A stretch of DNA of 64,000 bases, from NCBI GenBank assembly GCA_031472005.1, contig PZJY01000004.1, forward strand, positions 2,330,556 through 2,394,555, written 5' to 3'. The notes below the pieces were generated by a model, which was given only the letters and a program-made list of their open reading frames with translations, was not told the DNA's origin and did not search any database. Origin of the DNA: Tetracladium setigerum (Eukaryota > Ascomycota > Leotiomycetes > Helotiales). Of the stretch, positions 23,103-36,400 are shown in pieces. The number at the start of each line of letters is the position of its first letter. Within the stretch, counting starts at the first letter, position 1. The position numbers were made by a program, and so were the translations under genes.

Positions 23103-24497
23103 TGTTTGTGTATCTGTATAAATAGTATTGTGTGTGGTTTGTTTTGTGTTTGGTTGGAGAAAGAGTGGGAGATTCCGTTTGAGCGAGAGGGAAGAAAGAC
23201 CTTAACTACCTCGTTGATATGTCGGAGGAGGGCACACGGTAATAGGGAGGATGACTCGTCGGCAATGGGAATTTTGAATGGAAGGAAAGCTGCGCTCTGG
23301 TTTGCGACTGGAAGCTTGTGCCTTTGCTTTTCGTCACTCGCTGCTGGTTCCGGATGAGGGGAGCTGGCACTCAAGGTGAAAGCTTGTGAATGTGGGGAAA
23401 GAAACGATACCCCAGATATGCTAAAGCGGAAGGGATGTTCTCTGCCTCTTTGCCACTGCACTGAGGGAGATTTTGTTTGGTGAAAATAATATATTATGAG
23501 AGATGTACAATTCATGGACTTCCACTGACGGTCTGTGATGCTATGAAAATTGTTCACTTGCCTGGTGGATCGTCTTTCCGTTGTCGCAGCATCACTCCTG
23601 GCAGGGGATTTTTTTATATCATCAACAGCCAGACAGACCGCGGCGTACCGCGCTCTCTGAGTCTCTCCCTCCCATTGGCACAGACCATCAGAGAGTAAAA
23701 CACCTCGGCATCTGGGGCGGCTCAGTCCCGGTTAAGGATTTCTGGGTCAGACCGAATGAACCCGTTTCTGCCCGTGTTGTGTGCTACACACGGCCATTCT
23801 ATTATCCCCGACAGAGTTCATATGGCTTCAGTTGGTGAACTTCTTAGCAAAGTATTACGTCTTACATGAGGCTAGAGCAAGCGATTAATAGATCATTATT
23901 GTTGCATTCATTGCACGATTGTTTGGGGAATCTCCCTATCTTCCCCAAAGTCAAGAGTTAGGCTTGATTGACTACACCTGTGTTGTGACTGGCAGGTAGG
24001 TAAGGTAGGCATGTTTTGCAAAACCTAGGCGTGGCTGCGAGGAGGGGTTGACTCCATCTGAGCCTGATTCTCGAGATGGTAGCTAAGCAAGATGATGTTT
24101 CCATATCGTGTCCAGAATCAATACAATACGATTTAATTTAGTCGTCATAGCTTTTCCAGGATTAGAACCACAGAGCATATTGAATAGACAGACAGAGAGA
24201 GAAGGGGAAGGGGGAGGAGAGTTGAACGAAAAGCAAAGCAAACGGACCAAAGGAAGACGTCTAGCACTCGCTTTGCTGCTCCCTCACCAAACGCACAATC
24301 GTCATTCCAGCATATCAACTTGCATTCTAGGTTTCGCTACAGCCAAAAAGTACTCGATAAAACCCAAATTCGGGTCCCGTCGTACGTACTCAAACACCCG
24401 AAGAAAAAAAAACCCCATCCTTCCCCCCTCAACTTATCCATTTCGAAGCCTTTGTTTCCAAGTCCTTTCCCAGTACACAACCCTTCAGATTTGACGT
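23103..24497. other. Malate synthase promoter region and tetraspanin 3' region
   Basis: No gene supported. The first few hundred bases hold the leader and promoter of the malate synthase gene; possible control sites are listed separately. Confidence 0.5.
23703..23717 (-). promoter_or_regulatory. Possible FarA/FarB and CreA sites upstream of malate synthase
   Basis: CCTCGG at 23703-23708 matches the hexamer bound by fungal fatty-acid regulators FarA/FarB. CTGGGG at 23712-23717 fits the CreA consensus SYGGRG. They lie about 600 bp upstream of the ATG. Malate synthase genes are known to be induced by acetate/fatty acids and repressed by glucose, so the pairing is sensible, but hexamers arise by chance. 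Confidence 0.3.
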
Positions 24498-25306
24498 CTA
24501 GAATACCCTCGCGCCATTCTTCTCGTCGATATGCCTGTACCTCGCTTTCTCCTTACGATCCTTCAGCACAATAACGACCATAACCAACAACAAAGCATCA
24601 AATCCTACGATACCAAACGCACCGGTGAAGACGACGTCGAGGAAGTTATTGGAGTAGGTCGAGAAGGGTCGTACACATCCCAATTGCGCGGCTGCGACTT
24701 GGGGGTTCTTGCAGAAGACATCTTGGACGAAGGGTGGGGAGGTGGAGTTTAGGTATCCGCAACATTTGAGCTGTAAATTAATATTGTTAATACGAATTAT
24801 CCATGGGTAGGAAGGGGATGGTGGAGGACAAACCTCTTGCTGCAATAGACTTTGCACGCTGCTGGGCTGTTGGTTCCAGATTTGGCTGAGGTTGTCTCTA
24901 GTCTTCAAGGTCTCGAACCAGATATCCAAACCAATTACCAGCGTGAAGATGGCGCACACCACGACCATGAAACCATGGAGCTTGAGCCAGCCGCGGGTGG
25001 TGGGGATGATGATTCCAGGAACGGCGATGAGGAAGGTGATGAAGATCAGGATAGCATTACCTATCGATGCTGTGGTAGAAAAGGATATGATCAGTCTCCG
25101 GATGGGTTTGGAAGGATGGAAAGGGACCAAAATCTACCTTTGATAGGACATTCATCCAGTAACAAATCTCGAGCTACATTCGTGACTGTGTATGGTTTTG
25201 ATTCTTGAGCCTGGGTTACCAAGGCAAAGATTATGACGAGAGCGCCTGATATCACGAAGAGCAGCTCAACACACAAGAAGGTGACGAAAATCTTGTCGAG
25301 CGCCAT
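24498..25306 (-). CDS. PLS1: Tetraspanin, Pls1 family
   Basis: Exons 25138-25306, 24834-25069 and 24498-24770 (introns 68 and 63 nt) give 225 aa. Four hydrophobic segments are evident: about residues 5-30, 58-80, 87-107 and near 185-210. Between TM3 and TM4 is a large extracellular loop with the tetraspanin CCG motif (LKCCGYLNSTSPPF), followed by two further Cys, and a short charged tail (DRKEKARYRHIDEKNG). Length, the QSLLQQ-x-LKCCGY block and the charged tail agree with my recollection of fungal Pls1, the tetraspanin required for appressorium-mediated penetration in Magnaporthe and Botrytis. It is likely a plasma-membrane or vacuolar organiser; assignment to Pls1 rather than another fungal tetraspanin is probable, not certain. 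Confidence 0.8.
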
Positions 25307-28300
25307 GATGTTGGACGTGGTGCGATTCGAAGATAGCGAGATGCGAGTTGAAGGAGAGTATCTTCTTCAATGACGACCAGCGTCTGGTTTTCCAAAGTCT
25401 CGCTGGAGAGTAGGTAGAAAGAAAGAAAGAAGGACCAAACACTTCGAGTGCTTGGCACGAAAGGAAAGAATGTAACGGCCTTGAAAGAAAAGATAGCTGC
25501 AAATAATTAAATAGAAGAGAATAATGACAGTAAAAGGAGAAGAGGAAGAGGAAAGGAAACGGACGGGAGAACAGAAACACTTTGACACGACACTTGCTGG
25601 TGTTGAGAAAACGTACGAGGGAGAGGAAGCGGCCAGGACTGCGGCTGGCGGCAAGGGTTGTGACATCTGGTGTTTTGGATTTTGCTTCATCGTGGGAACC
25701 TGCGGCAGGATTCACAGACTTCATTGTATGTGGATGGATAAGCGAGATCACGGCCATGATGGCATGAACGTTGTTCTTATTATTGAGGAAAGGTATTTTG
25801 GAGCAGAAGGGGGTGGTGGAGGACTACTGGTGCTTGAGGTGGTGAAGGTTGTTGAAGTTGAAGCGAAGTAGTTGGAGATGGTGAGGGTGACCTTTTTAGG
25901 AATAGCTCATAGCAAGGATCTGCAAGGCATGAGCTTCAATCAATGCCATTTCTAGCACGTGTTCTGTGCTACTTACTCTATCAATTATTCCGAGGTTTCT
26001 CTATCTTGTTTACTATTCGACTCATTATACTCAATGACCTGTTTTTTTTCAGTTTCACTATGGTGTTGAAATTATATGCTGCCATATGATTACTCTGCCT
26101 GCATAAAGAGAGAGGTACCTCCAGCTCCATTCTGCAAGCAGGTCGGCCAACGTAGTCTTTACGGTAGCCCTGGATTTCGCCATTCTCATGGAATGGGCAG
26201 CATGATTTGGCAAAGATAATTAATATGCCATCTTTCTTTTATTGCACTTGAAAGGCACATTACATGAATCTGCAAGAGGGTATTTGTGCCGATGTGCTTT
26301 TCAGTATGGGTGAGATATCTTGTCCTCGACTCTCACTTCGTTCTCGCTTCTTTCTCACTTCTTCCTCTCTTCCTGCGTGTCTTGGTTGTCAACTTTGGCC
26401 CCCGCTGTCGAAGGGGAGGGATGCATTATCACGTGCGACTGGAGAATAGTTTGTCCGACATATCAGCTTTTTAGCTTAAACTTAATCAGCGGAGCATCTC
26501 ACTTTGCCTTTAATCCCTTTAAAGCGACAAATCCCCCCAAAGCAGAATAACGTCCCTCGAGACCTTTCCCCATCCATCCAGAGACATCAGACTCGACATC
26601 ATCCCTGCGGCCACAAAAACGAAAATACCGTACTGCTCCATCATATCAATAAAAGGCATTGATATCAGAAAAGAGCAGAACAGAACAGAGAGAGAGGATC
26701 AACGAGCCACCCAAAATAATAATCGCCATTATTGCTCCCTCTGCTTGCTGCTCTTGGGACCTTTGAATATCTTTTGATATATCATCTGCATCTTCACCTG
26801 GCTGCTTCACCCAGAATCAGAATTACCCTCCTTCTCCCTTTCCAGGACGCAGGTACGTAATGAGAATTTCCTTGAATTATTCGCTGTTTTCATATTGTTT
26901 TTGCTTCTGTCTGTTATCGATTGCGCGCGTTCTGTCACATCCTCATCCAACGATGTCTGTTTCCAAATCGCGACTTGACCACTTTGAACCCGACTGCACA
27001 CCCGCATGGCAGCCGATGGACCACCACCTGGACCAAACCTATCTGGGTCGAGGATCTCGAACGCTGGATCTGGAAGTCATGGTCATGTCAAAAAGTCGTC
27101 TCATCTTTTCTCAAACTCACGGACAAACACCTCAACCACACCACCACCACCAAGCACCATTCGGAAGCATCTCCTCAATGGCTTCTGCTGGGTCGGCTGC
27201 CATGGTGGAACCGAAGGCAAGCCAGCAGCAGCAGCAGGAGAGGAGGTGATTTCCTCCACCACCCACATCCCGGCTTTGTTGCTCTTGGTCCTGCTGCACC
27301 GCCGTTCAACAAGTGATTATTCGGCTTCCAGAAGCGCAAACAGAGGGACATCTCTCGAGGTCGAGGCAGCATCGCTCCCGCCAATGTCTCTCCTCCTCAT
27401 CATCAACCTTATCCCTTTCGACGGAACATGATGCAAGCTTCCACGATGCATCGCAAAGTTGCACCAAACCTTCAGATGGCACAGATTGCACAGATTATTG
27501 CACGCAGTCTGGCCCACTACAGCGAACCACAGACCTTCATCTGAATAATGTGATCGCACATGGTTGGACGGCATCGCTCCCTCATCCCTACTCCCAGGCC
27601 CCCATTTTTCAGTAATGCCGGAGGTGTCCGTTTTCACCGGTTCACCCACCCCAACTCTTCTCCACCACCCACCAGTTGGCTCATCCCTTGCAAGTTGCGA
27701 CAGGACAGCAGCCACCCATCCACAACTGAGCACTTGAACCTCGCACTTTCACCCTTTGAGCGCAGCCCTTCTGCCCCTCATCAACCTCTCCCAGTTAAGC
27801 CTCGTCAAGCATCGCGAGGACTCGAAAGCTCAAGGAAGTGCAAGCACAAGTGACAAGCACACAAGCTTTCCGCTTTTCACCTTCCCACACCGCATTGCAG
27901 CATTATTGCAGGAGGCACCTTCCCTTCACCTGTCACTTCTCCAAAATCTCTCCCCCCTTCCCTTCCTCCCTACCTCACTCGGCGGCGGCCCTTCCCTGTC
28001 GCTGACTCCGCACTATCGACCCTTCATTCGTCCGCGTACTTCCCTCCTGCTTCTCAATCTATTCTTCTTTCAAACATCCCGCTTCGCTGCACCTGCTGCA
28101 CCACCACCATCACCCAGCAATTCTACTTTGCAGCAGATTCCTGATCAAATCATTAATCATACCGTGTCTGTTCAGGTCTTTTCCAGGCACAATCGCATTC
28201 CCTCCGCGCAACGTCCTCGATCGGAAAGCCAACCCGACGACTCCAACTTCGTGCAGGCTGAATCTGAATTGCTCGGCTCCTCCCACCACGCCAACCTCAA

Positions 28301-28408
28301 TCCAGTCTTTTGCGACCAGGTCTCTGACAATCCAGGTCAACACCATAAGCAGTTAAGCCATCGGCACCCTTCTCAAAACAGACATTCTCGTCATACCCCA
28401 AAATCAAA
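25307..28408. other. Long upstream region of the Mcm1 gene with unresolved coding potential
   Basis: 3.1 kb between divergent genes. The part from about 26840 to 28408 is probably the long 5' leader of the Mcm1 gene: a donor-like CAG/GTACGT occurs at about 26852 and the sequence is C/T-rich. It also contains open frames with protein-like composition in different registers, for example 26953-27249 (98 codons, His/Gln-rich end) and a frame through 27331-27543. No single splice pattern joins them convincingly. Confidence 0.35.
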
Positions 28409-29213
28409 ATGGCCGACATCACCGACCAACACGACCAAGCTTCGCCCTCTGCTCTCGATGAGCATGCTGTCGGCAATGGCAATACCGTTGAATCTCGTGG
28501 CGTCAAACGATCTCGTCAAGCTGCCGCAGACGACGACGACGACGATGATGATAAGCCAGGACGCGAGCGCAGAAAGATTGAGATCAAGTTCATCACGGAT
28601 AAGTCGCGTCGCCACATTACATTCTCGAAGAGAAAGGCTGGTATCATGAAGAAGGTGAGTTTCAATTGTTCGACGCGTCGCTGCATCAAAGCGCATCGCG
28701 TTTCTCAAGCATCGTCTAACTCTGTATCCAGGCATATGAATTGTCAGTCCTCACCGGTACCCAAGTCCTCCTTCTCGTCGTCTCCGAAACTGGTCTCGTC
28801 TACACCTTTACAACCCCCAAGCTCCAACCTCTGGTCACCAAGGCAGAGGGCAAGAACTTGATCCAGGTAAGACCCTCGATACCTCACATCTGAAGGCTTT
28901 TGTTTACATTATCTAGGCTTGCTTGAACGCCCCTGAACCTGCCGGCAATGGTGAGAATGGTGTTGATGACGGAAACCCAGGCGATTCGCCAGAAGAGCCA
29001 GCCCCACAACACCTCCCTCCACAACAGCAAGCTCGTGCAGGAATGCCACAACAGAATCCACAGATGCACCCCGGCTACATGCCCCAGAATGTCGTTGATC
29101 AGCAACAACAACAGCTTGCGTATCAAAATTATATCGCACAGCAACAACGAAGTGCCGGTTACCCTATGCCACCCCAGGCCGGCATCCCGCAACAACACTC
29201 TCACCAAGCATAA
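28409..29213 (+). CDS. MCM1: MADS-box transcription factor Mcm1
   Basis: Exons 28409-28654, 28732-28866 and 28917-29213 with introns of 77 and 50 nt give 225 aa. An acidic stretch of eight Asp residues precedes the SRF-type MADS domain, from GRERRKIEIKFI through SRRHITFSKRKAGIMKKAYE to VSETGLVYTFTTPKLQPLV (about residues 50-115). The C-terminal third is rich in Gln and Pro (HPGYMPQNVVDQQQQQ), as in fungal Mcm1 orthologues. Mcm1 binds CC(A/T)6GG-type sites as a dimer and recruits cofactors controlling mating, cell-cycle and metabolic genes. The first intron interrupts the MADS domain right after MKK. It acts in the nucleus. The unusually long upstream region may carry upstream open frames. Confidence 0.97.
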
Positions 29214-30709
29214 AGCTAACCATTTTTTGCGGATTTTGGTACGCGAAAACCATGGTTGCCTTCGTCTTTTACACTGATACCCAGATGCCCGACACATAAT
29301 ACAGCATCTTACGCTCGTGTCTTTACGGGTGTCTACCCTCGGAAAACGTTGCTAGTCAGATTTGGTGTTCAGGTGTATGGGTTTCATTTTTGCTTTGTTT
29401 GTTTGCCCAGATGAACGTTCTCTACTTGTTCTCTGGCGCAACAAGCAACATGCGTCCTTTTTGCCAATTAATGAGTTAATCTTGGTCTCTTTCCACAAGT
29501 CTCCTCTCACGAAAAGGAGATGATTTCATCTGTGGATGATCGCTGACGAATGGGCGGATGGTGATGAACATGGGCAGGGGAGTTGATATCATTTGCTGCC
29601 TTTTTATGGAGGCCTGTCTTTGCATTACGTGTGGTGTGCTCTTTGCTCGAGGGGAGGAGATGCATTGGACTTTCTTTTTTCATCCTTTTCGTTGTTTTCG
29701 ACCTGCCTGGTCTGACTGGCTGGAGAGGCGGAGGAAGAACTACAGTCGCAAGCAACCTCAAACAATCATCTTTGCTCTGCCTGACTCTTTGCCCCCTTTT
29801 CTTTACTTTCCCTTTCAGTCTTTCAATATATTCGCTGATGTGTGTGCCCAAACCAAACGTGTTGAATGTGTATGTAGTCATTTCTGTACAGTACTGAAAG
29901 GAACGGACAAAAAATATGGAGAGGGTAGTTGTGTTTATTATTGACTGAGTACTTCGGTCTTTAATTCGGGGGATGAGAATCAAAGACATTATGAAAAAAC
30001 AACCGTCGTCACATGCCTCGTGTTGAATTCTGTGATCGTGAGCATTTTGTACACTCTCTCCTCTTTTTTGCGTTTTTCTCTCCCCCCTTCTCAACCTCTT
30101 CACCTCCCTCATTGAGTCCAAATTCCAAATTTTAAAGTGGTATGGTAATTACTATAAACACACCACTCCACGCCCTCCCTCCCCCCAAAAAGGACAATAG
30201 TATATCCATAGGTAGGTAGGTATAGTACATACATTAGCTTTCACAGTACATATCTACACATCTACAAAAATATCATACAGGCAAAGCAGCCATTCCACCG
30301 CTCACTCATCCATCCGTCCTTCCCTTCTTTGCCTGTTGTATATAAACGAATAAAGAATCCCTGATAATTCCCTATTTCCATGCATGGCATCCATTCGCAC
30401 TAGTCCATCCATGACAGTAAATCAGAGCCCTCTCCTTCTCTCCTACTTTCTCCCTTTCCTTCGCTCCCTTGACGCCGCAAAAATGCTCACTAGCTCGTTT
30501 GTGTGTTCGTTCGTTCTTTCCAGATCCCATCTTTCCAATCATGATGTGAATTGGGGTTGATTGTACATAATTCGTGTCCCCTTCCCCCTCCTCTCTCTCG
30601 CTCTTCGATAGATATTCAAATTGAGACTGATCATGATTTGAGGACGTTTTTTTCTTTCTTTCTGTTTTTATTAATGTGGTTGATATGATTACTGAGGTGG
30701 GAGTCCGGG
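29214..30709. other. Convergent 3' intergenic region
   Basis: Lies between the stop codons of the Mcm1 gene (plus) and the NIPA-type gene (minus). Pyrimidine-rich stretches and short TAGG repeats near 30205; no gene supported. Confidence 0.5.
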
Positions 30710-32419
30710 TCATAAAGTTGTTCCTCCTCCGCCAGTAGTAGAAGTAGAACCATATCCTCCTCCTCCGTCTCCTCCTCCTGACCTAGGCGGCCCAGGTGGT
30801 CCAGGATCCGGTCCTTTCCCATTATCCTTCTTCCACCAGCCCATTTTCCAAAATCCGCCCACAGCATCCTGCTGTTGTAGCGGTGTCACCCTCCTCCTGG
30901 ACCCTGATCCTCTCGGTGACGGTCTCGCCGTAAATCCAGGAAAGCCCGTCGAGCGTCTTCTCCTCCTTCTCGAAAATGCGCTTGATCGTAGCAAAGAAGT
31001 TGATTCATCCACCTCCCCTCCTTCTCCTCCTATGCCACTCCTGGTATCTCCAACCGCAGCGGTAGCTGATCTTCCCAATGGTCTTGGTAGATCAGTTGAA
31101 GATTTGGAGTTATTATGATCTTCCAGTTCTCCCCATATCTCCGCCGCTTCAGTTAATCTCGAGCTCTTGCGTATATTCTGTGTTGCGTCTAACACGGTAT
31201 CTAATTTGGTTTTCGGTGTCATTGGTTCACCACTTAGCAACGCTCGATGGGATTCTCCTATCAACGCTTCCTCATCTGCGTTGTAGCAGTTATCCGAGTA
31301 TTCATCATTATCTGTATCCTCCACCAGTCCTAATCCCGGTGCCAATGCATTCTGCGGCACCGTTGGCTGTGTTTGCTCATCCGAGAGTCGCCATGACAAT
31401 GCCAGCACGCCTGAAAGTAATATGCTCGTCCCGAGCGCAATAAGACAAGCATGTAACGCCGACAGTCTCGCAGTTTGTCGGAAATAGATCAACCCGTCTA
31501 GAATAGCAATGATATTGTATATGCAAAAGACTAGTGGGTATAGGACGCTAGTGGACACCAGTTTGAGCCCGCGATGCAAGAAGTAAAGTTGTGTGAGTGC
31601 GAGCGTGACGAGGCCGAGAAGGATCATCCATGATTGCCAGCGGTTGAATTGGTTATGCCTATCCACGATTGTGCGGACGAGGAGTTCGACTGCGGTTTTT
31701 GCGACCAACAGGGAGTGGGCAGATAAAATGCCGCTGATGGCACCGTAGGCCACGCCACGAAAAAGGCGGATGCGTGGGTTTGAGGAGATATTGGGGATTT
31801 TGGAGAGGAAGCCTGCGAGAACTATGATTGCTATGACAAGGAGAGCTTGAAACACCATCCAGACGACAAAAGCTCTTCTGCCCATGAGATAGAGCAATTG
31901 ATCCAGGCTATGCGCCGGTTCTGGGATTGCGCCAAAGATTGCTATGAGAATCGCACCGCTGGAAACGAGTAATGTGCCACCCAGAGACCAGCGAGTGAAC
32001 GGTTCCCCGAGGATGAGGGAGGCGCAGATGGAATTGAAGACCAGTCCGGACGCTTGGAGGGTTGAGAGAACGGGGAGCGGGAGGGTTGTGATTTGGATCG
32101 TGCTGCCGACCAGATTCGAGATTATAAACATTGCCATGCCTAATTGCCATCGCCGTCGTCGGTGGGGTGGGCGTCGCACATCTTGTGGTCCCTTCTCATC
32201 TTCTAGGATGTGTGATTTGCGTTGAAGGGTGAGGCCGAGACTTTGGACGCTGGTGGATATGAGGCCAACTAGGATACCGATCTGCGAAGTCGAATAGACC
32301 AACCTGTCAGCATATACAGTAGGATCACAAGGGCAAGGTGGGAAGGTGATTTCTGTCTGTCTGGGTAGCTAGCTTACAGCGACGCTTCCTCCTGGCGACA
32401 AATCGCCGAGGTTTCCCAT
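30710..32419 (-). CDS. NIPA-type magnesium transporter family protein
   Basis: The main exon 30710-32281 has no good ATG at its upstream end. A 42-nt first exon (32378-32419, MGNLGDLSPGGSVA) joins through a 96-nt intron (GTAAGC donor, CGCAG acceptor) to IGILVGLISTSVQSLGLTLQRK, giving 537 aa. Roughly nine hydrophobic segments follow within the first 300 residues, with NIPA-family features such as a drug/metabolite-transporter-like repeat (GLVFNSICASLILGEPFTRW) and YPLVFCIYNIIAILDG. The C-terminal ~200 residues are hydrophilic and cytosolic, ending in a Gly/Pro-rich low-complexity tail. NIPA/DUF803 proteins are putative Mg2+ transporters of plasma or endosomal membranes; transport is inferred from the family. 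Confidence 0.88.
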
Positions 32420-33488
32420 CACGACGATGTGGGTGTGTCGCAGAGACACATTGGGTAGATTGTAGTGTAACGGGTTTATTTCTGGATGATGGGATCTTGA
32501 GGATTTCGTCGGGAGGAGAGCGAGATTGTGTGTGGGTTTTGTGAGAGGGTTGTAGATATGGAACTGTAGTTAGAGCAATGGCCCAGATGACCTGAGAGTA
32601 CATGACGCTGCATGTCTTGAGGGACTAGCGGGCCAAGCCAATTGCTAAGGAGGAAAGTCGAGAACCGGAGAACCTGAGAAACAATGCCTTTCAAGTCCTT
32701 GGAGACTGGATATGCATGCTAGGAACGGATGGCTTTACTAGCTTACGCCACATTAGAGTAATATCTTCATATTCACCGACAAGAACCGTTTACTATTACA
32801 AACTAGAGGATAAGTAAGCATCGTCGGATGAAAAAACATAGAATGTCACCGCTAGCGAGCTCCCTCTCTCAGCTGTTCACTTGACTTCCTTACCTACTAT
32901 AGGTGAACTCTAATTCATACACCCTGCAAATAGCATCTTCAATACGGTTATGACCAGGTTTTTAGGATTGTGGCCCTTGCTGGAATACCTAACCATAAAG
33001 TTGCCTACCAGCGAGTGCGATATACTCGCTCTTAGTTCATCCTTTGATGTCACGTTCTACCTTAGGGATGTAGTCAGCCTCATGACCTCTAGCTCCCTAC
33101 TAAAGAAGACCAGAGGCAGGGACAAATTCGGTATTGATTGTGAGACTTTGTTTTAATTGTTTTTAATTCTGTGACCATTCCTTATATACAAGAGCAACCT
33201 ACGACTGAATCGAATCTCGCCAGGAACACACCACCTCGCTCTTGAACACCCAAAAAGTTAAATAAGTGCTTTGTTAAACATTAGCACCCCAGGATTTTAT
33301 TCCGTTTATAAAAGCCATCAAAACTCCGCCAGCGCCGATGCAACAAAAATGCGGAACTGAAAAAAGACCCAATAGATCGCTAATGCAGATCAATCATCAC
33401 GCTCATCAACCCGCACGAACAAAAGAAATAATTTAGTGATTTTGTACAGCCACGGCCGTTAAAACGGGGTTTAAGCAAATTTCGTGTT
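32420..33488. other. Intergenic, promoter of the NIPA gene
   Basis: No coding signal beyond short shadows. Holds the NIPA upstream region and the 3' flank of the flippase gene. Confidence 0.5.
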
Positions 33489-36400
33489 TCATTGTCTGTC
33501 GTTGGTGGTGTCCCCTCTCCGACTTTTTATGGGACCAAAGGAATGGCTAGACTCATATCGAGTCAACATTGCTGCTGAAGTTAAATCGTTGCTTTGCTCA
33601 AAGCTAGGTCGGATGCGATCCATCGACGCACGTATTCTATCGTACGATGGTCTCGCTCTGTCGATCGATGGACGAACGGGTGGCTCGAGCGATGTACGAT
33701 GGCGGGTGAACTCAGTGCCATCCGAACCGTTTTGACTTCGCCCGTTGTGAGTCGTCGCCGTAGGAGCAACTGATGGTGGGTAAATGGGGCGTCGATCTTC
33801 ATCAATACTCGGATAATGGGTGTGCTTACTCGGCTTCGCGATATCAGATGAGGTTGAAGATCCCTCCACTACAGCCGTATCATGAGAAGCGTCTGTCTTC
33901 TCAAGATAGTCAAACTTTCCTTGACGAATTTGCTCACGAATGATGTCGACATCATAAGGATAGTATATCTTCTGAACAAATTTGATGCAGAATCGGGGTA
34001 AGAGAGACATGATAATCGAGAGGAGAGTAACTGCCCAGAAGGTTGGTTGGGCGAAAACTTCGGCGGCAGCTTTGTATAGATATGCTGAGCCCACAAAAGA
34101 CGTGTAGACACCGGTCCAGAAGAATACAAGCACGCTGCTGACAATGACAAGTACGAGCATCAACCAATCCCATCGGTAAGTGTTCATCAAAATATAGGTG
34201 TTGATGACAACGACGACGGCATGTGCAACGTAGATACCAAATCGTACTCTGTCTTCAATATTTAGACCGTTGGAAGTCACGAAATTGCCTGGGTGGAAAG
34301 CGAGGTAGGCCATGTAAAAACAAATGACGGATTGGTACAAGCCGTCGAACATGTAAAGCCTGTAGATACTGTTAGTTCGTCGCTAAAGCATTATGAGCAT
34401 CGGACTTACCAGAACTTGCGTTGGGTCCATTCCTTCCGTTCGATACCTCGTCGGTACAGCTGAGGAACAGCAAGCGATACCTTATCACTAACGTCTTGAT
34501 CCAATACACCCATAAAGACGATAGGCACGGAAGTGAAAGCCAAGTTGAACAGGAGGATATAGGTGTAGTCGACGAGATAGGTCTGATCCCAATCGCAATA
34601 AATCTGGTACCAGAAAAGGGCAAAGGTCCAGATGACGTTCTTGTAGAAGAAGTTGCCAATCATCTCACCAAGTCTGCGGTATGACCAACGACCATGAACC
34701 AAAACCAGTCTTTGCAAGAATCGGAACTGACCAATGGCATAATCAGACGACATCACGGCTTGTCGACCTTCTTCTCCAGCAATACCAACGCCAATGTCAG
34801 CTTCCTGGATCATTGCGACATCGTTTGCACCATCTCCAATAGCCAAAGTCATGACATCCAGACCGGTCTTCACCATTGATACAACCGAGGCCTTCTGGGC
34901 CGGGCTAACACGACAGCAGAGGACCGATTTACATTGCTTGCAGAGAAGTAGGAACTTCTGTCTCAACTGCTCGTCAAGGACGAGTCTAAGAGTGTCTCCG
35001 TCGATGACAATGGCGTGGGTTGGGGCAGGTGGCTCATGGTTTAGTCTGGCTGCTTTGAGTTCTTCGTCGGAGCCGGTCATATTGAAGAGTTCCAGGTGTT
35101 TGTCGAGTTCAAATTCAGCTGAAGAAATTTGTTCGTCTTCAACTTTGAGAACAATAAGCTCCATGTCATTGTTGAGAAGGTTGCAGGAGAATCCGATATT
35201 GATGGCAGTCTCAACCTTGTCTCCGGTAAGAACCCATAGTTTGATTCCTGCCTCGGCAAGGAGGGATATCGTATCAGGAACGCCATCCTGCAATCGATCC
35301 TCAATCGCAGTGCCTCCAAGCAACGTAAGATCTCGTTCGATGGCGTCGGAGACAGCCTCCAACTTGTCCTCTCGATCCTGGACAGACGCTGCAGCCCTTT
35401 CATGCTCCTTATTCCAAATCTGGTACTCTTCCTCGCCAAGTTCCTTCTGTGCGATGCAGAGGGTACGAAGTCCCTCTCTCGCGAACAATTCTAAGTGCTC
35501 GGCAGTTGACTTCCGTAGCTCCTGCTGTTCTCCACGCTTTAATCGAGAATAGATCATACTGTCAGCTCCCTTGCAGAAGAGAATGATTTTGTCATCGGGC
35601 ATTCTGATGATGGCACTCATTCGCTTCCGAGTAGAATTGAACTCGAGAGTGTTCAAAACCTTGTAATTTCTTTCTTCACCTTGGATATTCAAAGTGAGAC
35701 CATCGCTTGTACTCCCGAGGACGGTATAGCCGAGATCTCGTGCGGTAGCAACTAAAGCAGCCTCATCAGGCGACTGTGCCTTGAAGTCAATACGTGGAGG
35801 ATCACCGGGAGTTGTTTCTGGGATAACAGTATGACAAAGAGCAAGAGCGAGCATGAACTGTTCCGTAGCGAGCTTCTGTTCGTGTGTCGAGCCGCCAGCT
35901 AGATCTGTGACAAGATCAGGAGCAATGAAAGTAAGCTCGTCATCATGGAGATATGGATTGTCATGAAGGCTTCTGAGACTTTCGAGCATTTTCACACGCG
36001 CATGAGCAATCTCCTCCCTCTGGCGGGCACCTTCTTTCACAACGTCAATTCCTTGGCGTTTCTGTAGACCGGCCATAGCCTCAGTGTAGGCCTCGCCATA
36101 CGGAATGCCATTGATTGTAGCTTTCTTGAATTCCATCACATTCTGGGTCAGAGTTCCTGTCTTGTCGGAAAAGATGTACTCAATTTGACCAAGATCATCT
36201 GAAATGTTCCATGACTTTGGGGTGCACGGATAGTCCAGCTTCTCGTAGTACATCTCCGTATCGCTGTAAATGAAGAATGCCTGGAGCGTTTTGATGATTT
36301 CGATCGAGATATACAAGGCGATAGGGACCATATTCTGGAACAGAATGAGAGCGGCCCAAAACGTGATAAACCCATCCAAAGCAGGCGTCCCACCAACAGA

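Noticed and set aside
27756..28649. 297-codon plus-strand open frame overlapping Mcm1
   Set aside because: It reads the Mcm1 first exon in another frame and upstream C-rich leader; composition is that of low-complexity leader.
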